From positions 1 to 42,574 of IMG/VR virus record IMGVR_UViG_3300042558_001443: a stretch of DNA of 42,574 nucleotides, one strand, 5' to 3'. This stretch comes from a virus. How positions within the stretch are numbered: the first letter of the stretch is position 1; the number at the start of each line of letters is the position of its first letter. The notes below the pieces were generated by a model. It had not been told where the DNA came from and did not search any database. It saw only the letters and a list, made by a program, of their open reading frames with translations. The position numbers and the translations under genes are program-made. Positions 22,893 through 30,469 of the stretch are shown piece after piece.

Positions 22893-24623
22893 ATCTTTAC
22901 TAAAGGATTCTGAATATTCGCCATCACCCATAACTTGGTCGATTACTCCTTTTTTCTTTTGTAGAATATTGTAGATGATTTTTTCAACGGTATTCTCAAA
23001 TACGGGATAATAAACGAGGACACTATTTTTTTGTCCATATCTATATGCTCGGTCTTCACCTTGTGAATGGTCGGCAGGTACAAATGATAAGTCGTTCATA
23101 ATAACAACTTCAGCAGCTGTTAAAGTAATCCCAACACCCGCAGCTTTAATGTTACCAATGAATACCTTTATCTTATCTTCGTTTTGAAATCTGTCAACAT
23201 TTTCTTGTCTTCTATCTTTTGCCATACGACCATCTAACGTTACAGAATTCTTTTTATATTTTTCATGTAACATATCAAGCGTCATTGTAAAATTTGTCAA
23301 CACAATAACCTTCTTACCTTGTTCTAAACATCTATCAATAATCTCACATGTGTATGGAATTTTTTCGTAAGCAATAAGTTGTCTAATTCTCATCAAACGA
23401 TTTAATGTAACGGTTATTGTTTCATCATCTTTTTTATCATTACTAATACGTGTGAATTCTTCCAATTCCTCATCGTACATTTTACTACTTAACTCAACAA
23501 ACACAGGAGTAACAATTTTTTCAGGTAAATCAAGAATATCTGTTTTCATTCTACGTAACACAATGTTCTTTGTTCTTTCACGAAGTTCATCTAAATTACT
23601 TGCACCACTTGTATTCCACACTTTACGATTACCAACTCTAAATTGATATCCCGCACAATATCTGCGAACATATGATTGCCAATTTAATGTTAAGGGAGAT
23701 TCAACAATCTTCAATAAATTGAAATAGTTAATTGGTCTTGATGTCATTGGTGTTCCGGTTAATAACCAAACCTTTGGAATCTGTTCAAGTACATCATTTA
23801 ATAGACGGGTTCTGTTTGCTGTGGCATTTGAAATATAATGTGCTTCATCAACAATTGCCAAATCAAAACCTGCGTTAACTAATAATTTATAATCATCACT
23901 ATCTTCTGATTTATCGGTTGAGTGATAATTTTTTATAATATCGTAATTTATAATATAATAATCAAATGTGGACCCCCATTTACGTCCCTCAACAATTAAT
24001 ACTTTTCTATTAGAATAGTTTTTAATTTCCCTATCCCAATTTATTTTTAAAGATGCGGGACAAACAATAAGAACTTTTTTAGCCCCACTTTCCATAGACG
24101 CAATAACCGCTGACGTTGTTTTTCCGAGACCCATATCATCTGCAAGTATAAACTTATCATTCGCTAATAATTTCTCAATGGCAACCTTCTGGTGGTCCAT
24201 AGGGGGTCTCGTATCATACTTACTATAATCAATTACTCGATTAAGTTTTTTCTCCTCTTGCATTACCGCAGCTTTGGGTAACCACATAGCACTTAATTGG
24301 TCACTATCCAAAACTTTACCCCAAACGTGAAACGCTTTATCCGAATCACACAATAATTTTTCGCACCATATTTTTTCGGGTGGTTTGGGTAATAATCTCT
24401 CCTCCATTATTTTTTCTCCAAAAGAACCAACAATGTTAATATATTTTCTTGCAACCTTTGGAGTTACTTGATGGTATTTTTGTACATACTCGGCCTGAGG
24501 TCTTGTTAATTTAAAATTCTTAACTTCTAAAAATTTTCTTTTCCAATCTAACAATTGATTGTTTGAACCTTCGTATGTCGATAAAATGTTTCTAGCCTCT
24601 ATTTCGGGAATCTTAGTTTCCAT
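22872..24623 (-). CDS. SNF2-family DNA helicase/translocase
   Basis: A protein of about 583 residues from the ATG at 24623 (METKIPEIEARN...). An in-frame ATG 30 nt upstream lies inside the promoter spacer and is less likely. Motifs: I DDMGLGKTTSA, II VDEAH, III LLTGTP, the Arg-rich LRRMKTDILDLP, IV VIVLTNFTMTLDMLHEKY, V GVGITLTAA, VI QGEDRAYRYGQ. This is the complete two-RecA SNF2 set of SMARCAL1/HARP-like translocases, which anneal or remodel replication forks; T4 uses UvsW for a related role. Roughly 140 N-terminal residues have no clear motif. It has a host-like promoter and diverges from the late tail module. Confidence 0.9.
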   Translation of the reverse strand: METKIPEIEARNILSTYEGSNNQLLDWKRKFLEVKNFKLTRPQAEYVQKYHQVTPKVARKYINIVGSFGEKIMEERLLPKPPEKIWCEKLLCDSDKAFHVWGKVLDSDQLSAMWLPKAAVMQEEKKLNRVIDYSKYDTRPPMDHQKVAIEKLLANDKFILADDMGLGKTTSAVIASMESGAKKVLIVCPASLKINWDREIKNYSNRKVLIVEGRKWGSTFDYYIINYDIIKNYHSTDKSEDSDDYKLLVNAGFDLAIVDEAHYISNATANRTRLLNDVLEQIPKVWLLTGTPMTSRPINYFNLLKIVESPLTLNWQSYVRRYCAGYQFRVGNRKVWNTSGASNLDELRERTKNIVLRRMKTDILDLPEKIVTPVFVELSSKMYDEELEEFTRISNDKKDDETITVTLNRLMRIRQLIAYEKIPYTCEIIDRCLEQGKKVIVLTNFTMTLDMLHEKYKKNSVTLDGRMAKDRRQENVDRFQNEDKIKVFIGNIKAAGVGITLTAAEVVIMNDLSFVPADHSQGEDRAYRYGQKNSVLVYYPVFENTVEKIIYNILQKKKGVIDQVMGDGEYSESFSKDLLKQLL

Positions 24624-24626
24624 ATT

Positions 24627-24657
24627 AAAATATAAGTAAATAGAATGTAACATTAAA
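24627..24657 (-). promoter_or_regulatory. Host-like (Bacteroidota) promoter of the helicase gene
   Basis: On the minus strand: TTTA (24657-24654), 19 nt, TATATTTT (24634-24627), then 3 nt to the ATG at 24623. It matches TTTG-N19-TAnnTTTG with one mismatch per box and indicates that the more upstream ATG at 24653 is not used. Confidence 0.5.
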
Positions 24658-24658
24658 C

Positions 24659-24665
24659 TATTTAT
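24659..24665 (+). promoter_or_regulatory. Late-type promoter element TATTTAT opening the tail module
   Basis: AACTATTTATTAGGAT leads to the ATG at 24672 with a 6-nt gap. It is directly adjacent to, and divergent from, the helicase promoter. Confidence 0.55.
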
Positions 24666-24671
24666 TAGGAT

Positions 24672-25184
24672 ATGGAAAATAAGTTACCTATTACCAGATT
24701 ATCTAAATTCTTATCACAAGATGATTTTGACCTCAATATTCAAATGGGTCAAGAATATCTTCACGGGGATTTAAATATGAAATTGGTTCTATATAGGGTA
24801 GATAGAGAAAAGACTCAAATTGATGATGTGTATGTGGAGGTTGGTATTGACCAAACTAAGTTCTTTCCTCCCGTTGAATTTAATGCGTTGGTTAAAATTG
24901 AGGAACCAAAAAATAGTTCATATAAAAATGGAACTTTGAGACACCTTGAGCCGGGAAACATGATTTTATCTGTTTATATTAAACATTTAGAAGAAATGAA
25001 AATAGATATAAGATATGGTGACTATATTGGTTATCCCGAATCCGAATCAAAAGTTAGATTTTATCAGGTGGTAAATGATGGTAAGGTGACTTCAGATAAT
25101 AAACATAATATGTTTGGGTTTAAACCATATTATAAGTCAATAACTTGTGCACCTGTACAAGATGGTCAATTTAGAGGAGTATAA
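24672..25184 (+). CDS. Neck/connector-type structural protein, unassigned
   Basis: A 170-residue beta-rich protein (DVYVEVGIDQTKFFPPVEFN, then MILSVYIKHLEEMKIDIRYG, DYIGYPESESKVRFYQVVND and KSITCAPVQDGQFRGV). It lies immediately before the gp15-like terminator gene and starts a late unit, the place where T4-like phages keep head-tail connector proteins such as gp14. The fold pattern (two long strands, one helix, a Gly/Tyr-rich turn) is compatible, but I cannot recognise a diagnostic gp14 motif. Its stop is followed after one base by the next ATG. Confidence 0.6.
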   Translation: MENKLPITRLSKFLSQDDFDLNIQMGQEYLHGDLNMKLVLYRVDREKTQIDDVYVEVGIDQTKFFPPVEFNALVKIEEPKNSSYKNGTLRHLEPGNMILSVYIKHLEEMKIDIRYGDYIGYPESESKVRFYQVVNDGKVTSDNKHNMFGFKPYYKSITCAPVQDGQFRGV

Positions 25185-25185
25185 A

Positions 25186-26421
25186 ATGGGAATACCTAAA
25201 AGAAAAAACAACATATCTGTTTACACAGAAAAAGAACTAACTGAAAGAAGACAGGAATTGTTAGATAGAATCACCAAATCTGACACATATCTCCCTGACT
25301 CCATATTACACGACGATTTAGATAAAGGTTTTTTAGATTATGTAACTAAAAATTTTCAAATTGTTTCCGATGGTAATAAGATACCAATTATTGATAAAAT
25401 TTTAACCGTTCAGAGATGGGGTGAATTTACACAAACGTGGACATTTACAAATGACGACGGAAATATTGAATTACCTTTTGTTGCAATTGTAAGAAAACCG
25501 GACGTTCAGCCAGGTACGAACCCATCAGTTCAAAGAACGATACCTGATAGACATCAATTTTATTATGCTTCTGTGCCAACTTGGAACGGAACGACTATGG
25601 GTGCTGATATCTATAAAATACCACAACCCGTACCTGTTGATATAACATACGACGTTACGATTGTTTGTAACAAGTTCAGAGATATTAACAAATTTAGTAA
25701 AATAGTTTTACAAAATTTCTCGTCGAGACAAGATTATACAACTGTTAAAGGACACTATATTCCACTTATATTAGATAAAATTGAAGACAATACCCCGATG
25801 GATACGTTGGAGGGTAGGAGATTTTATATTCAAAACTACACATTTACTATGTTGGGATTCCTTATTGATTCTGAAGAATTTGAGGTTAAACCCGCAATTA
25901 ATCGTTTCTTTTTAATGAACGAATTTGCAAAAGAGGGTGTAGGTAGGAAAAAGTATGTTAGTAAAGTTATCGACATAACCGTAATGTCATTCACGGGAGA
26001 TGGGATGCAAACTCAATTTAGTGTCGGTGAAAGTATTGGTACATTGTTTAGTGTCACAATAAATGGTCTATTACAAGAGAAAGATGTTGACTTTTACCAT
26101 ATATCATATACATCTAAAATAACATTTGTTCAACCACCTTTTGAGGGTAGTACAATCGTAATCTCATACTATAAGGGTCGAAACAATGTTATTATTGACA
26201 ATTATGGTAAATTAATACAAGTGACTACAGAATATTTCCAATATGATGGTAGTACTTTAACATTTAACACATACAACCATATTAGTAGTATTGTTAGTTT
26301 AGATATAAATGGTCTACAAGAAGAGGAGGGTTCGGGATTCGATGTTTCGGGTTCACAACAGATTGTATTATTAGGTGCTCCTGTTGTTGGGTCTAGAATT
26401 GGTGTAACTTATTTGTATTAA
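25186..26421 (+). CDS. Tail terminator / sheath-stabiliser gp15-like protein with duplicated C-terminal domain
   Basis: A 411-residue protein from the ATG at 25186, one base after the previous stop. An upstream ATG at 25147 in the same frame adds 13 residues within the previous gene and lacks support, whereas AGAGGAG lies close before 25186. Residues ~45-270 resemble gp15-type tail completion proteins: VPVDITYDVTIVCNKFRDIN, then KIVLQNFSSRQDY, and RRFYIQNYTFTMLGFLID. Residues ~275-345 and ~346-411 are two related beta domains ('...INGLLQEKDVDFY...PPFEGSTIVISYY' and '...INGLQEEEGSGFD...APVVGSRIGVTYLY'), which T4 gp15 lacks. It caps the tail tube and holds the last sheath ring, connecting to the neck. 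Confidence 0.65.
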   Translation: MGIPKRKNNISVYTEKELTERRQELLDRITKSDTYLPDSILHDDLDKGFLDYVTKNFQIVSDGNKIPIIDKILTVQRWGEFTQTWTFTNDDGNIELPFVAIVRKPDVQPGTNPSVQRTIPDRHQFYYASVPTWNGTTMGADIYKIPQPVPVDITYDVTIVCNKFRDINKFSKIVLQNFSSRQDYTTVKGHYIPLILDKIEDNTPMDTLEGRRFYIQNYTFTMLGFLIDSEEFEVKPAINRFFLMNEFAKEGVGRKKYVSKVIDITVMSFTGDGMQTQFSVGESIGTLFSVTINGLLQEKDVDFYHISYTSKITFVQPPFEGSTIVISYYKGRNNVIIDNYGKLIQVTTEYFQYDGSTLTFNTYNHISSIVSLDINGLQEEEGSGFDVSGSQQIVLLGAPVVGSRIGVTYLY

Positions 26422-26576
26422 TCGTCACCATAGATATCCTTCTTTTTTGGTTTACAGAGGTCTTCAATGTATTTTTCTAAAACCTTATAAATTTTTAGTC
26501 CGTTTTTTTCACAATGGTTTTTTAACATCTCGTGGTGTTTTTCACTAATTTTTACGTTTTTCTGTTTGTTTTCCAT
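26418..26576 (-). CDS. Small ribbon-helix-helix-like protein (52 aa)
   Basis: A minus-strand frame of 53 codons from the ATG at 26576 to the stop at 26418, overlapping the end of the gp15-like gene by 4 nt. The protein has a short polar strand (QKNVKIS), a helix (EKHHEMLKNHCEKNG) and a second helix (LKIYKVLEKYIEDLCK), the layout of ribbon-helix-helix repressors of the Arc/CopG type. It ends in a basic then acidic tail (KPKKKDIYGDD). A direct repeat with 20-bp spacing lies just upstream, as expected of an autoregulatory operator. It is the only minus-strand gene inside the tail module and is probably a small DNA-binding regulator. Confidence 0.65.
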   Translation of the reverse strand: MENKQKNVKISEKHHEMLKNHCEKNGLKIYKVLEKYIEDLCKPKKKDIYGDD

Positions 26577-26583
26577 TATGAAA

Positions 26584-26612
26584 GATAATTTAAGATAGAA
26601 AAGGATAATTTA
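26584..26612. repeat. Direct repeat GATAATTTA x2, 20-bp spacing (operator candidate)
   Basis: GATAATTTA occurs at 26584-26592 and 26604-26612, i.e. two helical turns apart on the same face of DNA, 8 nt upstream of the RHH-like gene and 47 nt before the late element of the sheath gene. AAGATAG/CTATCTT also forms a weak hairpin here. Confidence 0.5.
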
Positions 26613-26658
26613 CTATCTTTTTAAACAAAAGTACGGAAATCTTTGGTAAAAACAAAGA

Positions 26659-26665
26659 TATTTAT
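26659..26665 (+). promoter_or_regulatory. Late-type promoter element TATTTAT of the sheath gene, 38 nt before ATG
   Basis: AGATATTTATAGAA, followed by a 38-nt A-rich stretch (including AACCAAACAACAA) to the ATG at 26704. The spacing is identical to that of the tube gene. Confidence 0.6.
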
Positions 26666-26703
26666 AGAATAACTAATAAAAATAATTAACCAAACAACAA
26701 TCG

Positions 26704-29556
26704 ATGGCAAATTCAAACAGAGTATTCGTTTCTCCGGGTGTGTACACATCTGAGAAGGATCTAACATTCGTAGCACAAAGTGTTGGGGTAACAACTTTAG
26801 GTTTAGTGGGTGAGGCTTTAAAAGGTCCCGCTTTTGAACCTATCTTAGTTGGGGACTTCGACGAATTTAAAACGTATTTTGGACCAACTTCACCTGAGAA
26901 AGACGGTGCAAACAATCCTAAATACGAATTAGCATATATGGCTAAATCATACTTACAAGAGTCTAATCAATTATTCGTAACAAGAATACTTGGTAAAACG
27001 GGGTATAAACCAGGAAGAACCTATAGTATTAAAACTTTAGGTGGAGTTAATCTTGGATCTTTAAGTGGTTCAACAACAGGAATAACATTATCGGCAACAA
27101 CTGCAACTATCACAGGTTCAACAATTTATGGTGAACTTTCGGGTAAAACTGCAACTAATGGTTCAACAGTGACTGATTATATCATTAATAAAATCGGTAA
27201 GAGTAGTGCAGCTTACGCAAATAACGATTGGTTCGTTATTGGTAATGTACCTGCTTCGGACACTTCAAGTTTAACGGGAGTAAAACTTTTATCACCAATT
27301 GGTGAAAATGCTAACAAAAACTGGTATAATGCGTTCTTTACAAAAACAGGAGTAACTGACTCAACAATTGATGGTGTTTACTCTTATCTTTTTGTTTATT
27401 CTACAAGTTCATCTTCATTTAATGTAACAAGATACAAATACAACGCGTCTCTTAACACAGACTATAGTGACGTTATTGTTGCTTCTTTAAGATCGAGAGG
27501 TGAATATAACGCCACACAAAGTTTAGTACTACAAGTAACAGGAACAACCGCAGTAACATTAACCGACGTTAGTGGAATCACAATTAACCCGATGGCGGAA
27601 TTTGCAATAAATGTTACAGACATTACGGGTGGAACAAAAACATTTAATTGTTCATTAGATATCTCATCAACAAAATATATAAATAAAGTATTAGGTACTG
27701 AAGTTTTTGATAAAGTAAAAGAAGATTATCCGTTATTCGTTAACGAGGTATATTCTAACTTATTATTATCGGCTTATAGACATGGACACGTAAGAGGTTT
27801 AAGTTTAGATGTTGTATCAAATAGTGAAAGTGATAATTTTGCTCAATCATGGGATACTCCATCATCACCAACAATTGTATCTGAAGTTCGTGGTGGTAAT
27901 GTTGCGGATTTATTCTCAGTATTAACCATATCTGATGGAGATGCTGCAAATACTGAAGTTAAGGTTACAATTCAAAACATTAATTTAGATACTGCTGAAT
28001 TTGACATCATAGTTCGTGATTTTAACGATACTGACGAAAATCAAGTTATATTGGAGAAATTTTCAAGATGTTCAATGAATCCTGACGTTCCAGGTTATGT
28101 TGCAAGAAAAGTTGGTACATCTGATGGTGAATATGAGTTACGTTCAAAATTCATTATGTTAAACATGGCAAGTAACGCTCCAATGGATGCGTTTCCCGCA
28201 GGTTTCAAAGGATTCACGTCTTCACTTATTTCAAGTAATAAATTGGGTAGTGTTCTTTATAAAACGGAATTTTTTGATGGTGGAGATGTAGTTTATTACG
28301 AATCGGATGGTTCACAAGTTCTATCTAATGGAGATAAAGTTAAGAAAGTTTCTTTAGGTTTATCCTCTCAAAATGGTTTCAAATTTGATAGTGATTTGTT
28401 CAAATATAAAGGAAACACAGCGTCTAGTAGTACATTTGGTTTCCACTTGTCAACAAACGCTTCATCAATCACAGGAACAACATATCAAACAACATCATAT
28501 GATTTAGAAGGTCAATCTGGTAATGACAATAAATTAACTAACATAAACTTCCGTAAATTTACATTAGCGGTTTGTGGTGGTTTTGATGGTTGGGACATAT
28601 ACAGAGAGACAAGAACTCTTGGTGACCAATTTATTTATGGTAAAACAACATACAATTTAGGTAATACCGATAACAATGGTGTATTCAGTAAAGATTTTGG
28701 AAACTCTGATTACTACTCATATTTAGAAGGAATTCAAACATATGCAAATCCTGAGGCAATTGACATTAACGTATTTGCTACCGCGGGTATCAACTTCTTC
28801 GATCACTCATCATTGACAAGTCAAGCAATTGATATTATTGAAAACGAAAGAGCGGATTCACTTTACATCATATCAGCACCAAATGTTGATGATGCTGCAA
28901 CCGTTACAGGTCACCTTGATGATTTGGGAATCGACTCTAACTATTCAGCAACATACTGGCCTTGGATTCAAGTAAGAGACACAGATAATGCGACTCAACT
29001 TTACATCCCACCAACAGGTGAAGTATTGAAGAACATCGCGTTAACTGATAACGTATCTTATCCTTGGTTCGCAGTTGCGGGTTATTCAAGAGGTTTGGTA
29101 AATGCAATTAAAGCTAAAAAGAAGTTAACTCTTGACGAGAGAGATGAACTTTACAAAAATAGAATTAATCCAATCGCAACATTCTCTGATACAGGTACAA
29201 TTATTTGGGGTAACAAAACGTTACAAGTTAGAGAATCAGCACTTGATAGAATCAACGTAAGAAGATTGTTATTGAGAGCAAGAAAATTAATTTCTGCAGT
29301 TGCGGTAAGATTATTGTTCGAACAAAATGACGAACAAGTAAGACAAGAGTTCTTAAGATTGGTTAACCCAATTTTAGAATCAATTAAGAAAGAAAGAGGT
29401 CTTTATGAATTTAAAGTAAGTGTTTCAAGTGATGTCGAAGACATTGACGCAAACACTTTGAGAGGTAAAATTTACGTTAAACCTACTCGTTCTCTTGAAT
29501 TTATTGATTTGGAATTCGTAATTACTCCAACAGGAGCTTCATTCGAGAATATCTAA
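26704..29556 (+). CDS. Tail sheath protein, gp18-like
   Basis: A 950-residue contractile sheath subunit, larger than T4 gp18 (659). The N-terminus VFVSPGVYTSEKDLTFVAQS, then GLVGEALKGPAFEPILVGDF and FKTYFG, is the classic sheath start. The C-terminal domain (residues ~770-950) has SYPWFAVAGYSRGLVNAIKA, then DRINVRRLLLRARKLI, then EFKVSVSSDVEDIDANTLRG, with IYVKPTRSLEFIDLEFVITP as the handshake/core region. Residues ~110-480 form the Ser/Thr/Gly-rich, surface-exposed insertion that accounts for the length. It polymerises around the tube and contracts on infection. Its own TATTTAT element 38 nt upstream and a strong terminator after it indicate a monocistronic, highly expressed late gene. Confidence 0.95.
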   Translation: MANSNRVFVSPGVYTSEKDLTFVAQSVGVTTLGLVGEALKGPAFEPILVGDFDEFKTYFGPTSPEKDGANNPKYELAYMAKSYLQESNQLFVTRILGKTGYKPGRTYSIKTLGGVNLGSLSGSTTGITLSATTATITGSTIYGELSGKTATNGSTVTDYIINKIGKSSAAYANNDWFVIGNVPASDTSSLTGVKLLSPIGENANKNWYNAFFTKTGVTDSTIDGVYSYLFVYSTSSSSFNVTRYKYNASLNTDYSDVIVASLRSRGEYNATQSLVLQVTGTTAVTLTDVSGITINPMAEFAINVTDITGGTKTFNCSLDISSTKYINKVLGTEVFDKVKEDYPLFVNEVYSNLLLSAYRHGHVRGLSLDVVSNSESDNFAQSWDTPSSPTIVSEVRGGNVADLFSVLTISDGDAANTEVKVTIQNINLDTAEFDIIVRDFNDTDENQVILEKFSRCSMNPDVPGYVARKVGTSDGEYELRSKFIMLNMASNAPMDAFPAGFKGFTSSLISSNKLGSVLYKTEFFDGGDVVYYESDGSQVLSNGDKVKKVSLGLSSQNGFKFDSDLFKYKGNTASSSTFGFHLSTNASSITGTTYQTTSYDLEGQSGNDNKLTNINFRKFTLAVCGGFDGWDIYRETRTLGDQFIYGKTTYNLGNTDNNGVFSKDFGNSDYYSYLEGIQTYANPEAIDINVFATAGINFFDHSSLTSQAIDIIENERADSLYIISAPNVDDAATVTGHLDDLGIDSNYSATYWPWIQVRDTDNATQLYIPPTGEVLKNIALTDNVSYPWFAVAGYSRGLVNAIKAKKKLTLDERDELYKNRINPIATFSDTGTIIWGNKTLQVRESALDRINVRRLLLRARKLISAVAVRLLFEQNDEQVRQEFLRLVNPILESIKKERGLYEFKVSVSSDVEDIDANTLRGKIYVKPTRSLEFIDLEFVITPTGASFENI

Positions 29557-29578
29557 TCTAAAAGGAGGATATAAAAAT

Positions 29579-29610
29579 AAAAAAGGGAGGCCGAAAAGCT
29601 TCCCTTTTTT
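29579..29610 (+). terminator. Intrinsic terminator after the sheath gene
   Basis: AAAAAAGGGAGGC (29579-29591) pairs with GCTTCCCTTTTTT (29598-29610), 13 bp with one G-U, 6-nt loop, and a T run. It lies 22 nt after the sheath stop. A second inverted repeat (ATTGTTCCAC/GTGGAAACAAT, 29611-29631) follows, again with T5, so two terminators may act in tandem. Confidence 0.8.
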
Positions 29611-29879
29611 ATTGTTCCACGTGGAAACAATTTTTATAAAATTTATATTGTTTTATTTTACCCAGTATAATCTGGAACTAGTAATACTAGTATTTATATG
29701 TTATATTATTAATCTAGAAATTTATTAATTATTTATACTGGGTCTAGAATACTGGAGGATTTGTAAAAAACTACGAAAAAAAATCCACAAAATCAAGATC
29801 GATCCTAAAAATAAATTTATTTCTAATTAACATATATTTATAAGAGTATAAAATAACAAAAAAACTTAACAAATACAAC
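29611..29879 (+). other. Structured non-coding interval between sheath and tube
   Basis: No supported coding frame. It holds an inverted repeat with a 12-bp perfect core (29615-29626), an 11-bp perfect stem between 29660-29670 and 29733-29743 enclosing 62 nt, an alternative partner ATACTGG at 29749-29755 for the same left arm, two TCTAGA hexamers, a 14-bp palindrome AAATAAATTTATTT (29809-29822), and three plus-strand TATTTAT copies (29691, 29730, 29835). It looks like a regulatory or small-RNA region, or the remnant of an inserted element. Confidence 0.5.
29835..29841 (+). promoter_or_regulatory. Late-type promoter element TATTTAT of the tube gene, 38 nt before ATG
   Basis: ATATATTTATAAGA followed by a 38-nt A-rich SD-less leader (ending CTTAACAAATACAAC) to the ATG at 29880; same spacing and leader style as the sheath gene. 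Confidence 0.6.
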
Positions 29880-30368
29880 ATGGCAGATTTACTAATGAAA
29901 ATGCCGGTTCCTTACGAACCGAAAAGACAGAACCGATTTATTGTAAGATTCCCATCTTCTTTGGGTATCAATGAATGGTATGTAACATCAGCGGCTAGAC
30001 CATCCGCAAAAATCAACGCGACTGAAATTCCTTTTTTAAATACTTCAACATATGTTGCGGGTAAATTTAGTTGGGATACCATGAGGGTAACATTTAAAGA
30101 CCCAATTGGACCATCAGCGTCACAAGCGTTAATGGAATGGTTCCGTTTACACGCTGAGTCAGTTACTGGTCGTATGGGATATGCTGCCGGTTATAAAAAA
30201 GACATCGAACTTGAAATGTTAGACCCAACAGGTGTTGTTGTTGAAAAATGGATTCTTCAAGGAACATTTATTCAAGACATTAACTTTGGTGAATTGGACT
30301 ATTCAAGAGATGAAATTGCAACTATCCAATGTACTTTACGTATGGATAGATGTATACTTGTATTCTAA
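29880..30368 (+). CDS. Tail tube protein, gp19-like
   Basis: A 162-residue protein, the usual size for gp19-type tubes (T4 gp19 163 aa). It contains EPKRQNRFIVRFPSSLGINE, then AARPSAKINATEIPFLNTST, YVAGKFSWDTMRVTFKDPIG and FIQDINFGELDYSRDEIATI, the conserved strand/turn order of contractile-tail tube subunits ('f.i.....IP..n...yvag.....i.vt..D'). Hexamers stack into the rigid inner tube around the tape measure. It has its own late promoter element and a terminator after it, mirroring the sheath gene and matching the high copy number needed. Confidence 0.92.
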   Translation: MADLLMKMPVPYEPKRQNRFIVRFPSSLGINEWYVTSAARPSAKINATEIPFLNTSTYVAGKFSWDTMRVTFKDPIGPSASQALMEWFRLHAESVTGRMGYAAGYKKDIELEMLDPTGVVVEKWILQGTFIQDINFGELDYSRDEIATIQCTLRMDRCILVF

Positions 30369-30389
30369 TATTACATTTTTTCATATATT

Positions 30390-30420
30390 AAACCGATATA
30401 CCAGAAATGGGTATCGGTTT
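30390..30420 (+). terminator. Intrinsic terminator after the tube gene
   Basis: AAACCGATA (30390-30398) pairs perfectly with TATCGGTTT (30412-30420), with a few further pairs inside, followed by a T4-A-T tract. It lies 21 nt after the tube stop and before the chaperone gene. Confidence 0.75.
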
Positions 30421-30469
30421 TTTTATGTTTAAAACTTTACTTTAAGATAGTTATTGATTAAATTGTACC

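Noticed and set aside
24624-24653. Upstream ATG of the helicase gene (24653)
   Set aside because: It lies in the spacer of the helicase promoter; METKIPEIE at 24623 follows the -7 box by 3 nt.
25147-25185. Upstream ATG of the gp15-like gene
   Set aside because: It is inside the preceding CDS; ATG at 25186 directly follows that stop and has a nearby purine-rich sequence.
29660-29743. tRNA-like gene in the sheath-tube gap
   Set aside because: The outer stem is 11 bp with no acceptor CCA, anticodon or T-arm motif recognisable.
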